A stretch of DNA of 40,178 nt from assembly GCA_002839765.1 (NCBI GenBank), contig PGYR01000003.1, forward strand, positions 107,388 to 147,565, read 5' to 3'. The translations under genes and the position numbers were made by a program. The stretch is from Ignavibacteriae bacterium HGW-Ignavibacteriae-4. GTDB lineage: Bacteria > Bacteroidota > Ignavibacteria > Kapaibacteriales > UBA2268. Every line of letters starts with the position of its first letter. The first letter of the stretch is position 1. The notes under the pieces are model-generated. The model was given only the letters and a program-made list of their open reading frames with translations, was not told where the DNA came from and ran no database searches. This document shows positions 19,392 to 30,200 of this stretch, in pieces.

Positions 19392-19427
19392 GAAGTCTCA
19401 AACACACATTTTACTTTTTGAGATTTC
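19392..19427 (-). promoter_or_regulatory. Inverted repeat in the 5' leader of the EF-G1-like gene
   Basis: TCTCAAA (19396-19402) and TTTGAGA (19417-19423) form an inverted repeat, extended by three more pairs after one mismatch, with a 14 nt loop. It begins a few nt after the predicted transcript start near 19431, so it would form a hairpin at the very 5' end of the EF-G mRNA. No T-run follows on the minus strand, so it does not look like a terminator. It could equally be a protein-binding site. Confidence 0.45.
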
Positions 19428-19437
19428 ATACAGATAA

Positions 19438-19469
19438 CAAAATTAAGCAGAATACTTTTAATCTACAAA
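19438..19469 (-). promoter_or_regulatory. Promoter of the EF-G1-like gene, Bacteroidota -33/-7 type
   Basis: On the minus strand TTTG (19469-19466), a 20 nt spacer, then TAATTTTG (19445-19438), which fits TTTG-N-TAnnTTTG exactly. Transcription would start near 19431, giving a leader of about 88 nt that contains the 19392-19427 inverted repeat. The region is divergent with the lipoprotein gene at 19558, for which no comparable promoter is visible. Confidence 0.75.
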
Positions 19470-19557
19470 ATAAATATCATTTTTTTTGAATAATTTTTAT
19501 TTATTTCCAATTTTCTTAAATTAGTTAATCTAGATTTTCAACTTAGGATATAATGTA

Positions 19558-21144
19558 ATGAAAAGGATTATCATATCAATATTACTATTATTAGTTGCTA
19601 GCTGTAGTGATGACGTTGCACCAACAACGCCGGAATCAACAACGAGTAGTGTCAAAGGCAAAGTGATTAATTATATTACTGATTTACCTATCGAAGGAGT
19701 TTTTGTTTCTACTAATCCATTAACACGTTCTGTAAAAACAGATTCGGAAGGAGTTTTTATCTTGGAAGATATTGATAATGGGGAGTATGAAATAATCTTA
19801 CAGAAATATGGTTACTCTGAGTATAGTAGTACAATCAAAGTAAATGAGAATACAGCTACAAATCAATTAGTTTTTCCACTCAAACCTGATTCTTCTAGTA
19901 TCAAGAAACCATTTAAACCTGAATTAATTTCTCCTTTGGATAAAGCAACAATTTCAACTAATGAGTTAATATTCCGATGGTTCACAGAAGATATAGAAAA
20001 TAAAGAAGTAACTTATAGTGTGGAATTTGGGACATCCCCCGATGAACTAACTGTAATTGCTACAAGATTGGAAAATAGCTCGTTTAGTTTCGAGTTTAAT
20101 TTTCAAAAGAAGACAAATTATTACTGGAAAGTTGTCGCTTCAAATCAGTTTCACTCCATAAGTAGTGACGTATTTGAGTTTCAATACGGAATAAACAATC
20201 AACCAAACAAACCAATACTATTACAACCTACTATGGGTAAAGTAATTAATAGTAAGAATGTTGAGTTCTTATGGTCATGTTCAGATCCGGATGGAGACGA
20301 ATTAAAATATGATATATATCTAGGAGTAAATAAGAATCAACTAATTTTATTGAATTCTAACATGACTAATACTTCTTTTAAACTTGATTATAACTTCAAT
20401 GAAGTTGACAATTACTTTTGGAAAATAGAAGCAAAAGATGAAAGTTCATCTATAAACAGCGATATTTTTCAATTTACATATAAAGATACTTCATCAATTG
20501 ATTTTCAATCCATAGTTGGATATTGGAAGTTGGATGGGAATGCTAAAGATTCCGGTCCTAATCATTATGATGGGACTGCTGAAGGTGTAAATTATGTAGA
20601 CGATAGACAAAATATATCATCTGGAGCAGGATATTTCAAAGGAAATGGTAGCTTTTACCATTCAAAAGTATTATTAAGTAAGAATATAGAATTAACAAAT
20701 TCATTTTCAATTGCCTTATGGGTTAAACAATTATCCTCTTTGGGAGAAAATGCAGGAGTTGGAAATTATGATTGTGTTTCTCAATGGGGAGGTGCAGGAG
20801 TAGGATTAGCTGCATATAATTTGGGAATAGACAAAAATAAGCTTGTATATTTCACAACATACGGCAGTAAAGGTGAAATAAAGCATGAAGTCTTCAATGA
20901 TGAATTAAAAGTTGATATTTGGTATCATTTAGCAATTACTTTTAACAATGGTACAGTTAGATATTATTTGAATGGCAGTTTGAATGGGATTGTTTCTGGA
21001 TTTCCAGAGCCACAAAAATCAACTTTGAATCCATCAATAGGTGGTCGACAAGATCAACTCAGTTCGTTTCATGGGGCAATAGATGACGTACTTATATATA
21101 AGAGAATACTTAGTGAAGAAGAAATAAAGAATTTGGCAAAATAG
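19558..21144 (+). CDS. Lipoprotein with CarboxypepD_reg-like, two FN3-like and one LamG-like domain
   Basis: 528 residues. A lipoprotein signal peptide ends in LLLLVASC with Cys16 as the lipid-modified residue. A CarboxypepD_reg-like beta-sandwich follows (about 32-108: VKGKVINYITDLPIEGV, TDSEGVFILEDIDNGEYEI). Two repeats with the same layout (about 116-209 and 217-307; compare NYYWKVVASNQ with NYFWKIEAKDE) look like fibronectin-type-III domains. The C-terminal 315-525 region (YWKLDGNAKDSGPNHYDGTA, SFSIALWVK, ALAITFNNGT-like WYHLAITFNNGTVRYYLNG, DDVLIYKRILSEEEI) is a LamG/concanavalin-like jellyroll. Probably a cell-surface adhesion or carbohydrate-binding protein. It lies on the opposite strand to the translation genes and has lower GC. 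Function unproven. Confidence 0.85.
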   Translation: MKRIIISILLLLVASCSDDVAPTTPESTTSSVKGKVINYITDLPIEGVFVSTNPLTRSVKTDSEGVFILEDIDNGEYEIILQKYGYSEYSSTIKVNENTATNQLVFPLKPDSSSIKKPFKPELISPLDKATISTNELIFRWFTEDIENKEVTYSVEFGTSPDELTVIATRLENSSFSFEFNFQKKTNYYWKVVASNQFHSISSDVFEFQYGINNQPNKPILLQPTMGKVINSKNVEFLWSCSDPDGDELKYDIYLGVNKNQLILLNSNMTNTSFKLDYNFNEVDNYFWKIEAKDESSSINSDIFQFTYKDTSSIDFQSIVGYWKLDGNAKDSGPNHYDGTAEGVNYVDDRQNISSGAGYFKGNGSFYHSKVLLSKNIELTNSFSIALWVKQLSSLGENAGVGNYDCVSQWGGAGVGLAAYNLGIDKNKLVYFTTYGSKGEIKHEVFNDELKVDIWYHLAITFNNGTVRYYLNGSLNGIVSGFPEPQKSTLNPSIGGRQDQLSSFHGAIDDVLIYKRILSEEEIKNLAK

Positions 21145-21196
21145 CTCATTAAAAAATAATAGATTATAACTATTAGTATTAACCTATAAAGAAATT

Positions 21197-21469
21197 ATGA
21201 AATATAACTCCAGTCTTATAAAGAAGATACTGTCTTCTATAACAGTTTTCATTTTTATTAAAATGGCTATAGTCCTATTTACCAATGGGAATCAAGGTTT
21301 TGATTCAATTGATTCAATTTTTAATATGGCTTTTGGAGTAATTCTAATAATATTTATCTTGTTTAAGTTCTTTCTAAAAGTAAATCAAAATGAGAATAGC
21401 GCATTTGTTAAAAGGGAAAATAGCTCCTCTCCACCTTCGCTAGATAACAAGCCACTACATCCTAAGTAG
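21197..21469 (+). CDS. Hypothetical small membrane protein
   Basis: 90 residues, not recognised. Two hydrophobic stretches (about 10-29 and 41-61) suggest two membrane helices, with a polar, Ser/Pro-rich C-terminal tail (about 64-90). It is 52 nt after the LamG lipoprotein gene and on the same strand, possibly cotranscribed. It could be a spurious ORF, but start and coding bias look acceptable. Confidence 0.5.
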   Translation: MKYNSSLIKKILSSITVFIFIKMAIVLFTNGNQGFDSIDSIFNMAFGVILIIFILFKFFLKVNQNENSAFVKRENSSSPPSLDNKPLHPK

Positions 21470-21563
21470 AGAAATGAAGTGGAAATAAATAATCTTATTT
21501 TTTCTCATTATCTTAACATTTTTTATATTAGGTAATATACATCTACTAACTGAAGTTTTAAAT

Positions 21564-21917
21564 ATGAGAAAATCACAATTGTTATTGTTGTTATTACTTT
21601 CATTAGTATTAGCAAGCTGTGAAGAGAAAGTTATAGATCCTGATGATTATAAAGGTAATCTTTTAGGCTATGTTTATGACTTTAATACTGATGAACCTTT
21701 AGTAAATTGTAACGTAACTCTAAAGCCAACTGTTGGTTCACAAAGAACTTTAAGCAGTGGCCAATTCTATTTTTTAAATATTTTAGAAGGCAGCTACAAC
21801 GTAACAGTAGAAAAGATAGGGTACAAAACTTACGAAGGTAACGTGATAATAACGAGAGAAGAGAGAACCACGGTGAGTATAGTATTAAAAAAAGAAGTAA
21901 CCGAAGAAGAGAAATAG
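21564..21917 (+). CDS. Small lipoprotein with one CarboxypepD_reg-like domain
   Basis: 117 residues. A Leu-rich signal peptide ends in LVLASC (Cys19 lipidated). The rest is a single CarboxypepD_reg-like domain (about 30-111): LLGYVYDFNTDEPLVNCNVT, SSGQFYFLNILEGSYNVTVE and KIGYKTYEGNV. It has the same architecture as the N-terminus of the larger lipoprotein at 19558, without the later domains. Such domains are common in surface proteins of Bacteroidota. Role unknown. Confidence 0.8.
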   Translation: MRKSQLLLLLLLSLVLASCEEKVIDPDDYKGNLLGYVYDFNTDEPLVNCNVTLKPTVGSQRTLSSGQFYFLNILEGSYNVTVEKIGYKTYEGNVIITREERTTVSIVLKKEVTEEEK

Positions 21918-21941
21918 TTAAACAATATTAAATGGATTATT

Positions 21942-22661
21942 ATGAAGAAAATATCGGGTTTTGTAATAGCTATAACTTACCTTTTATTAGTATCTTGTAG
22001 TGAAGAAACTCCAAGTACACCATCTAAAGTAGAGTCTTTTGATTTTCCTTTAGCGATTGGTAATGAATGGACTATGAACTTTTATGATTTAGATGAAAAT
22101 AATGATCCAACTGGTGAAGCCTATTTCACTGATACTTATACTGTAACGCATAAGCTCACATACCGTGAAAAAGAGGCTTATGAAGTAGATAACTATGTAC
22201 TACAAATAAAATATTTGAGTAAAGATAATAATGCTATCTTTGGTCATGTCGATTATGAATCACTTAGTAGTGATGGTAAGAATTACTTTCCGGATGATTG
22301 GATGACTTTTTATAGCTTTTCTCAAGATGAATGGCAAATCTATACTAAGCAAATAAAAGTAGAACAAGAGGAGTATACAGCTTCCGGAACTATGACTATG
22401 ACTGGTAAGAAAACAAGAAGTTTCTCGAAGGAAATCAATGGCAAAACTGTTAAAATATACGAGTTCATAGGTATATTAAATGCTGTTGGAAGTGAAATAC
22501 GTAATGGTATAGAAACAGAAATCAACCAAAAGGACACTACTTACTTTGCAATAGCAGACAGTATTGGTCTATATTACGTAAAAGAACCGGATTACCCAAC
22601 TGAAATAGACCCAACTGATTATGGAAGAATGTATTTGCTTGGAGAATATAGTATAAAGTGA
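21942..22661 (+). CDS. Lipoprotein of unknown function
   Basis: 239 residues. Signal peptide ends in LLLVSC, Cys19 being the lipidation site, followed by a Ser/Pro/Thr linker. The mature part starts with FDFPLAIGNEWTMNFYDLDE, a pattern I know from small secreted proteins of this group (a 'plain' beta-rich domain beginning with YxPLxxGNxW). No catalytic motif is visible. It starts 24 nt after the preceding lipoprotein and looks cotranscribed. Confidence 0.75.
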   Translation: MKKISGFVIAITYLLLVSCSEETPSTPSKVESFDFPLAIGNEWTMNFYDLDENNDPTGEAYFTDTYTVTHKLTYREKEAYEVDNYVLQIKYLSKDNNAIFGHVDYESLSSDGKNYFPDDWMTFYSFSQDEWQIYTKQIKVEQEEYTASGTMTMTGKKTRSFSKEINGKTVKIYEFIGILNAVGSEIRNGIETEINQKDTTYFAIADSIGLYYVKEPDYPTEIDPTDYGRMYLLGEYSIK

Positions 22662-22687
22662 TTTTAATGTTTCATAAGTGAGACGTC

Positions 22688-22909
22688 ATGCTCAAATTTA
22701 TTTATAGAAAAGCATTATTAGCAGGTTTAGCATCTCTAACCTATTTTATTGTAATACCAAATATTTTTGTAATAGATAACACAAACGAACAATTGTATAT
22801 AATTGTTGGTAAAGTTCTAATGTCTTTAATTGGAATTTTGACTTTGAAAAGTATTTATTCTGATTACAAACATCGCAAAACAAGAAAAGTAGAGTTAAAA
22901 AAGAGATGA
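22688..22909 (+). CDS. Hypothetical small membrane protein
   Basis: 73 residues, unrecognised. Two predicted membrane helices (about 9-30 and 37-58) and a strongly basic C-terminal tail (YKHRKTRKVELKKR), which should face the cytoplasm. It is the last plus-strand gene of the island, 26 nt after the lipoprotein gene, and is followed by the terminator at 22946-22980. Confidence 0.55.
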   Translation: MLKFIYRKALLAGLASLTYFIVIPNIFVIDNTNEQLYIIVGKVLMSLIGILTLKSIYSDYKHRKTRKVELKKR

Positions 22910-22945
22910 GTAACCAAATCATCCGAAGTTAGAAAAATGAGATAT

Positions 22946-22980
22946 AAAAAAAGCCGAATCAGTATTAACTTATTCGGCTT
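22946..22980 (-). terminator. Intrinsic terminator after rpoC (probably bidirectional)
   Basis: A perfect 9 bp stem (AAGCCGAAT at 22951-22959 with ATTCGGCTT at 22972-22980) and 12 nt loop. On the minus strand a run of T follows (22952-22946), giving a strong rpoC terminator 25 nt past the rpoC stop. On the plus strand it also lies after the last island gene, with a weaker T-rich tail, so the same hairpin may serve both convergent units. Confidence 0.85.
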
Positions 22981-23005
22981 TGTAATTTAATATTAAGACA
23001 GAAGA

Positions 23006-26000
23006 TTAAGCTTCTATTTTCTCTTCTTTCACTTCTTCAACTGGCTTCGGGTTGTGACCGAATATATTACCGATAGTACTTGCTATATGCATATCTTGGT
23101 ACTTTCTCAAACCAGTACCAGCAGGTATTAGTTGACCTAAGATGATATTTTCCTTCAAGCCTTTCAAGTAATCAACCTTAGCTGATATAGCAGCGTCAGA
23201 AAGAACTGCAGTCGTTTGTTGGAACGAAGCAGCAGACAGCCAACTTTCAGTTTTCAGAGATGCCTGAGTGATACCCAATAGTATTGGTTCACCGATAGAC
23301 GGCTCTGCAGGTCTGAAATCTGGTGGAGTCTTGCCTTTTTTCTTCAAGTCCTTAACAACAGCTTTTACTTTTCTTCTTGGATACAGATAATTCTCGTTGT
23401 AGTTAGAATCACCTTTGTCAGTAACGACTACTAATGATTTAACAGCTTCGTTGTCATCTATAAACTTAATCTTATCAAAGTTTTCGTTTTCTAGCATATG
23501 TGTATCGCCAGAGTCAATGATTTTCACTTTCTGAAGCATTTGTCTTACAATTACTTCTATGTGCTTATCATTCAGCTTAACACCTTGCATACGGTAAACT
23601 TCTTGTATTTCGTTTACTAAGTATTCTTGTACAGCGTTTGGACCTTTGATTTTCAATATATCATGAGGGTTAATTGAACCTTCAGAGATTCTATCACCAG
23701 CACGTATAAAGTCTTTCTCTTGAACCAATATATGACGTCCTACAGGTACTAAGTATTCTGATTCTGTCTTCTCATCGAGTGAAGTGATTCTCACAACACG
23801 TTGATTACGCTTAGGTTTTTCAAATGATACGATACCATCAATTTCAGTTACAATAGCTGGATTATGAGGAGAACGAGCTTCGAAGAGTTCAGTTACCCTA
23901 GGCAAACCACCCGTGATATCTCTTGTACGACCCATGTCTCTTGGAATCTTAACTAATTGAGTACCAGATCCAATATCTTCATTGTTCTCAACTCTCAGTT
24001 GAGCACGAGAAGGTATATTGTAAGTACGTATTACTTCACCAGCTTCATCTAATATCTCAATAGTTGGAGATTTAGTTCTATCTCTTGAATCAATAACAAC
24101 TTTCGTGATGTGACCAGTTTGCTCATCATTGACTTCACGGTAAGTAACGTTAGGTAATAAATCTTTATAATTTACTTTACCCGCAACTTCCGAAACGATA
24201 GATGAGTTATATGGATCCCATTCGTATATTAGTTGGCCTTTAGTAACCGTATCACCATCTTGAACTTCGATAGTAGCACCATAAGTAGCATCATAAGATG
24301 TTATCTTACGGTTAGATTCTGGATCAATTAGATTGATAACACCGCTTCGAGAAACAACGATTGATATTTCACCTGATTCGCCCATATAAGAAACAGTTCT
24401 CATATTCTCGAATTGTAAAACACCATCAAACTTAGCGTTAACTGTTGATTGTGAAGCTACTAATGAAGCCGAACCACCTGTGTGGAACGTTCTTAGTGTA
24501 AGCTGTGTACCCGGTTCACCGATTGACTGTGAAGCTATAGTACCAACTGCTTCCCCAACGTCCACAAGACGTGAAGTTGACATGTTACGTCCGTAACACT
24601 TAGCACAAACACCACGACGGTTTTCGCAAGTTAATACAGAACGTATGTTTATTTTCTCTACTGACGAACCTTCTATCTTCTGAGCAATAGTTTCATCGAT
24701 AATTTCACCAGCGTTAACTAGTAGTTCTTCAGTAATATTATCATGTACATCTACTAGAGCCACACGGCCTAATATTCTTTCGTAAAGCGGTTCTTTAACC
24801 TCTTCCCCATCTTTAAGTGCTTCCATCTCAACACCCCTGATAGTACCACAGTCACGATCAGTTATGATCATATCTTGTGCTACGTCATGCAACCTACGAG
24901 TCAGATAACCCGCATCTGCTGTTTTCAATGCTGTATCGGCTAGACCTTTACGAGCACCGTGAGTAGAGATAAAGTACTCAAGGATAGATAGACCTTCCTT
25001 GAAGTTAGAGATAATTGGGTTTTCGATTAGCTCACCTGTAGAACCAGAAACTGATTTCTTAGGTTTCGCCATCAGACCACGCATACCAGCTAACTGACGG
25101 ATTTGCTCTTTTGACCCTCTCGCTTGAGAGTCAAGCATCATCCAGAAAGAGTTAAACCCTTGTTTGTCTTTTGCTATTTCAGAATAAAGTTTATCGGCTA
25201 CTTTGTTAGTCGCATTTGACCAAGTATCGATAATCTTATTATATCTTTCACCACCACTTATTACACCATTGATATAAGCAGACTCAATACCTTCTACTTT
25301 CTTATCGGCATCATTGATGATTTTTGTTTTCAATTCAGGAATCTTAACATCGTGAATACTTACAGATAGACCACCACGAGTTGCATAGAAGAACCCAAGT
25401 TCTTTTAGCTTGTCTAAGAATTTGACAGTTACATCTAGTCCAGTAGTTCTGAAACATGAACCGATTATTTGTCTTAATCTTTTCTTAGTCAATAACTCAT
25501 TAATGAAGCCCATAGCAGGAGGAACTATGTCGTTAAACATTGCTCTACCAACTGTAGTTTCAACCATTTTACCCTCCCAACGAAGCTTAATTTTAGCATG
25601 CAATTCGACAACTTTGTTGTCATAAGCTAATTTCACTTCTTCAGTATTACCGAACATCTTACCTTCGCCTTTGGCATCTGGTTTGTGTTTAGTAAGGTAA
25701 TATACACCTAATACCATATCTTGCGATGGAACGGCAATAGGATCACCATTCTGCGTATGCATAATATTATGAGGTGCAAGAATAAGTAAGAATGCTTCCA
25801 ATTGCGCTTCGTAACTAATTGGTAGATGGACTGCCATCTGATCACCGTCAAAATCGGCGTTGAATGCTGTACATACTAACGGGTGAAGCTGAATCGCTTT
25901 ACCTTCGACCAATCTAGGTTGGAATGCTTGGATACCCAAACGGTGAAGCGTAGGAGCACGGTTAAGCATAACAGGGTGACCCTGAATTACTTTTTCCAAT

Positions 26001-27256
26001 ATATCCCAAACTTCATCAGTCTTTCTTTCTACTAATTTTTTAGCTGACTTAACTGTTTTCACATATCCACGCTCTATCAACTTACGTATGATAAACGGTT
26101 TGAAAAGCTCAACAGCCATATCTTTTGGAAGACCACATTCGTGTAGTTTCAATTCAGGACCAACAACGATAACCGAACGACCAGAATAGTCAACACGTTT
26201 ACCAAGTAAGTTCTGACGGAATCTACCAGATTTTCCTTTCAATGTATCTGCTAATGATTTCAATGCTCTTTGCGAATCACTACGTACTGCTCTTCTCGAG
26301 TTATCGAATAGTGCATCTACTGATTCTTGAAGCATACGTTTCTCATTTCTAAGAATAACTTCAGGAGCTTTGATATCTATTAGTCTTTTTAATCTATTGT
26401 TTCTGATGATAACCCTTCTGTAAAGGTCATTCAAATCAGAAGTCGCAAATCTACCACCTTCCAAAGGCACAAGTGGTCTTAGGTCTGGTGGAATAACGGG
26501 AATAATATCTAAAACCATCCAATCTGGATCATTTGGCATTTCTTTCTCAGCATTCGGACCGAATGAATCTAAGATAGTCAAACGCTTTAGGATATCTTTC
26601 TTTCTAGTTTGCGAAGTTTCAGTTTTTAATCTTTCTTTCAATCTATGATAGTCTTCTATAGGTTTTACCCTTTTTAGAAGTTCTTTTATTGCTTCTCCAC
26701 CAATTAGAGCAACGAATTTTGCTTCGTCCTCATCATCTAATTCAAAGTGTTCAGGAGGCAATGAATCTATTACTTCTAGATATTGTTCCTCAGTCAACAA
26801 ATCCTTATTTTGAAGACCTGTTCCACCTGGTTGAACAACGACATAAGACTCGTAGTAAGCTATACGCTCTACGTCTTTAGTCGTCATACCCAATATACCT
26901 GCTATCTTACTAGGCAGTGTACGTAGGAACCAAACGTGAACAACAGGAACTGCAAGCATAATGTGTCCCATACGTTCACGACGTACAGATTTTTGAGTAA
27001 CTTCTACTCCACATCTATCACACACAATACCTTTGTATCTTATTCTTTTATACTTACCACACGCACATTCCCAATCTTTGATCGGGCCGAAGATTTTTTC
27101 ACAGAAAAGTCCATCCTTCTCTGGTCTAAATGAACGGTAATTGATAGTTTCCGGTTTAGTGACTTCACCTCTTGACCTATTTAATATGTCATCTGGCGAG
27201 GCAATCTTGATGGAAATCTTATCATAACCTTTTTTCGGTAATGGTATTGATTGCAT
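23006..27256 (-). CDS. rpoC: DNA-directed RNA polymerase subunit beta-prime
   Basis: 1416 residues. First zinc site C64, C66, C79, C82 (CACGKYKRI...VCDRCG), catalytic NADFDGD at 466-472 with the three Mg-binding Asp residues, and the second zinc site near [13 protein letters not shown]. The bridge helix/trigger loop region is present ([19 protein letters not shown]). Full length for a Bacteroidota-type subunit without large gaps. AGGAG is 7 nt before the ATG but lies inside a perfect palindrome (27255-27270). It follows rpoB by 29 nt. Confidence 0.98.
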   Translation of the reverse strand: MQSIPLPKKGYDKISIKIASPDDILNRSRGEVTKPETINYRSFRPEKDGLFCEKIFGPIKDWECACGKYKRIRYKGIVCDRCGVEVTQKSVRRERMGHIMLAVPVVHVWFLRTLPSKIAGILGMTTKDVERIAYYESYVVVQPGGTGLQNKDLLTEEQYLEVIDSLPPEHFELDDEDEAKFVALIGGEAIKELLKRVKPIEDYHRLKERLKTETSQTRKKDILKRLTILDSFGPNAEKEMPNDPDWMVLDIIPVIPPDLRPLVPLEGGRFATSDLNDLYRRVIIRNNRLKRLIDIKAPEVILRNEKRMLQESVDALFDNSRRAVRSDSQRALKSLADTLKGKSGRFRQNLLGKRVDYSGRSVIVVGPELKLHECGLPKDMAVELFKPFIIRKLIERGYVKTVKSAKKLVERKTDEVWDILEKVIQGHPVMLNRAPTLHRLGIQAFQPRLVEGKAIQLHPLVCTAFNADFDGDQMAVHLPISYEAQLEAFLLILAPHNIMHTQNGDPIAVPSQDMVLGVYYLTKHKPDAKGEGKMFGNTEEVKLAYDNKVVELHAKIKLRWEGKMVETTVGRAMFNDIVPPAMGFINELLTKKRLRQIIGSCFRTTGLDVTVKFLDKLKELGFFYATRGGLSVSIHDVKIPELKTKIINDADKKVEGIESAYINGVISGGERYNKIIDTWSNATNKVADKLYSEIAKDKQGFNSFWMMLDSQARGSKEQIRQLAGMRGLMAKPKKSVSGSTGELIENPIISNFKEGLSILEYFISTHGARKGLADTALKTADAGYLTRRLHDVAQDMIITDRDCGTIRGVEMEALKDGEEVKEPLYERILGRVALVDVHDNITEELLVNAGEIIDETIAQKIEGSSVEKINIRSVLTCENRRGVCAKCYGRNMSTSRLVDVGEAVGTIASQSIGEPGTQLTLRTFHTGGSASLVASQSTVNAKFDGVLQFENMRTVSYMGESGEISIVVSRSGVINLIDPESNRKITSYDATYGATIEVQDGDTVTKGQLIYEWDPYNSSIVSEVAGKVNYKDLLPNVTYREVNDEQTGHITKVVIDSRDRTKSPTIEILDEAGEVIRTYNIPSRAQLRVENNEDIGSGTQLVKIPRDMGRTRDITGGLPRVTELFEARSPHNPAIVTEIDGIVSFEKPKRNQRVVRITSLDEKTESEYLVPVGRHILVQEKDFIRAGDRISEGSINPHDILKIKGPNAVQEYLVNEIQEVYRMQGVKLNDKHIEVIVRQMLQKVKIIDSGDTHMLENENFDKIKFIDDNEAVKSLVVVTDKGDSNYNENYLYPRRKVKAVVKDLKKKGKTPPDFRPAEPSIGEPILLGITQASLKTESWLSAASFQQTTAVLSDAAISAKVDYLKGLKENIILGQLIPAGTGLRKYQDMHIASTIGNIFGHNPKPVEEVKEEKIEA

Positions 27257-27270
27257 AGGAGTACTCCTAT
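27255..27270 (-). promoter_or_regulatory. Palindrome pairing the rpoC ribosome-binding site with the start region
   Basis: ATAGGAGTACTCCTAT is a perfect 16 nt palindrome that contains the rpoC Shine-Dalgarno AGGAG (27264-27268) and reaches into the ATG at 27256. In mRNA it would fold into a six-pair stem with loop GUAC and hide the ribosome-binding site. Such an element could couple rpoC translation to that of rpoB upstream. This is inference from sequence only. Confidence 0.5.
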
Positions 27271-27285
27271 TTATTTTTTTTTAGT

Positions 27286-30200
27286 TTATTCAATTTCTAT
27301 ATCTAAACAAAGACCTTGTAATTCCCTTACTAATACGTTGAATGATTCAGGTATATTAGGGTTCGGTAAGTTATCACCTTTTACAATCGCTTCGTACATT
27401 TTTGCTCTACCTTGTACATCATCTGACTTGAGAGTAAGCATCTCTTGTAGAGTATGAGCAGCTCCATAAGCTTCTAGTGCCCAAACTTCCATCTCTCCTA
27501 ATCTCTGACCACCAAATTGTGCTTTACCACCAAGAGGTTGTTGAGTAATAAGTGAGTATGGGCCGATAGAACGTGCGTGAAGTTTATCTTCCACTAAGTG
27601 AGATAGTTTCAGCATATAAATATACCCAACTGTCACTTCTTGATCAAACTCTTCTCCAGTTCTACCATCTATAAGCTTAGTTTTACCATTACGTGGTAAG
27701 CCAGCTTCCTCTAAGAAGTCTCCAACTTCTTCCCAAGTTCCACCATCGAAAATAGGAGTAGCAAAGTGTACACCCAATTTATCGCCAGCCCAACCTAGTG
27801 CAGTCTCATACAATTGTCCCAAGTTCATACGCGAAGGTACACCAAGTGGATTTAGTACGATATCGACAGGAGTTCCGTCTGGTAAGAATGGCATATCTTC
27901 TAGTTTTACAACTTTAGAAACAATACCTTTGTTACCGTGACGACCCGCCATCTTATCACCAACTTGTAGTTTACGCTTTTTAGCGACATAAACTTTAGCC
28001 ATCTGTAAGATACCTGGTTGCAATTCATCACCAGCCGCTAACTTATTTTTCTCAGTTTTGAAGTCAGTTTTGACATCATTTCTGTATTTCAAATAGTTAA
28101 CATATAGATCTTTCAGCAAAGAAGAAGTTCTTTCGTCTTCTACTATACCTGCATCAACATCTAATAATTCTGGTTTTAACAATCCTTCTTCAAATTTATC
28201 AAGTAAATCAGCAGTTGTCACATTTGATCCACCACGATATACGTTTACGTTATTGTTCAGCTTCATACCCAAGATTTTTTTATCTACCAGTATTCCACCT
28301 AATCTGCTGATGAATTCTTCATCCACTTGCTTAACGACTTTACGTTCTCTTCTAGCGATTGCTTCTTTACGTTTTCTTTCTCTTGTTCTGATTTCTTTGT
28401 CAGTAGTCAATACTCTTCTTGAGAATAGTTTTGTATTAATTACAACACCTTTTAGACCTGGGCTACCTTTTAGAGAAACATCTTTTACATCACCAGCTTT
28501 ATCACCAAAGATTGCTCTTAGTAATTTTTCTTCTGGAGTTGGGTCTGTTTCACCTTTAGGAGTAATCTTACCGATAAGGATATCACCCTCACCTACTTTA
28601 GCTCCCGAACGGATAATACCATGTTCATCAAGGTCTTTCGTTGATTCTTCACTTACGTTCGGAATTTCACGAGTAAATTCTTCTTCACCACGCTTAGTAT
28701 CTCTCACTTGTAGTGTAAATTCTTCTATGTGAATAGAAGTAAATACATCTTCGGCTACAAATCTCTCAGATACGATAATCGCATCCTCAAAGTTGTACCC
28801 TCTCCAAGGCATAAATGCTACTAAAACGTTTTGTCCAAGACCTAGTTCAGCTTGTTCAGTAGAAGCACCATCACAAAGTGGTTGACCAGTTACAATTTTT
28901 TGACCAGCTAATACTAGCGGTTTTTGGTTGATACAAGTATCTTGGTTAGTTCTAAAGAACTTTAATAATTTGTAAGTTTTAACTTCTTCAAACTCGAAGC
29001 CAGTTAATCTATCGTCTTCAGTTCTCTTATCTTCGTAGCGAACACGAATTTCTTTCGCACTCACATACTCAACAATACCATCAGATTCAGCTAATATCAT
29101 AGTCTTAGAATCTTTCGCCGCTTTTGCTTCCATACCAGTACCTACTATAGGTGCTTTTGGTTTCAACAACGGTACTGCTTGACGTTGCATATTCGCACCC
29201 ATCAGGGCACGGTTGGCATCATCATGCTCTAAGAAAGGAATCATAGATGATGCAAGAGAAGTAATCTGATCTGTTGATACGTCTATAAAATCTACTTCTT
29301 CAGCAGAAACTAATACGAAATCACCAGATTGACGAGCTTTCACTCTATCACCGATCAATTTTCCATTTTCATCTGTAAGTGTAGAACAAGTACAGATAAC
29401 TTTACCATCTTCTTTCTCAGCAGTCAAATATTCGATTTCTTCAGTTACTATTCCATTAATTACCTTACGGTATGGAGTTTGGATAAATCCTAAAGTATTG
29501 ATTTCTGCGTGAATCGCAAGAGATGAGATTAGACCAATGTTCGGTCCCTCAGGAGTCTCGATAGGACATAGACGACCATAATGTGTATAGTGAACGTCAC
29601 GTACCTCGAAACCTGCTCTTTCTCTTGTTAGACCACCTGGGCCTAATGCAGAAGTTCTTCTCTTATGAGTAATCTCTGCTAATGGATTCGTTTGATCCAT
29701 AAACTGAGATAACTGGTTAGTACCAAAGAATTGGTTCACAACTGAACTTATAGTTCTAGCATTTACTAACTCAGAAGGAGTTAGATTCTCGCCATCGTGA
29801 ATACTTAATCTTTCTTTGATAGTACGAGCCATACGAGCAAGACCAACATTGAATTGAGAACCCAATTGCTCACCAACAGTTCTGACACGACGATTACCTA
29901 AGTGATCAATATCGTCACCAGTATGCTTAGCAGTGTGAAGCTCAATGAGTTGTTTGATAATCTCAACGATATCAGTATTAGTTAAAGTAGTAACACTCTC
30001 ATCGATATCAAGACCCAAACGGTCGTTCAATCTGTATCTACCTACTATTCCTAAATCATATCTTTTTTCGCTGAAAAACAATCTTTCTAATAATAACTCA
30101 GCTGTTTCCACATCTGGAGGCTCACTTGATCTTAGCGTTCTATATATTGATTCCAAAGCGTCATCTCTATTACGAGAAGTATCTTTAGTTATAGTACGAG

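Noticed and set aside
19549-19554. TATAAT upstream of the lipoprotein gene
   Set aside because: It is only 3 nt before the start codon, so transcription would begin inside the gene; the host appears to use a different -7 consensus.
28253-28732. 159-codon plus-strand open frame inside rpoB
   Set aside because: It is antisense to a highly conserved part of rpoB and has a low-complexity Ser/Leu-rich translation typical of a shadow frame.
29641-29700. Ala at the rpoB position equivalent to Ser522, a possible rifampicin-resistance change
   Set aside because: The key residues equivalent to 516, 526 and 531 are wild-type, and Ala at 522 is natural in several lineages to my knowledge.
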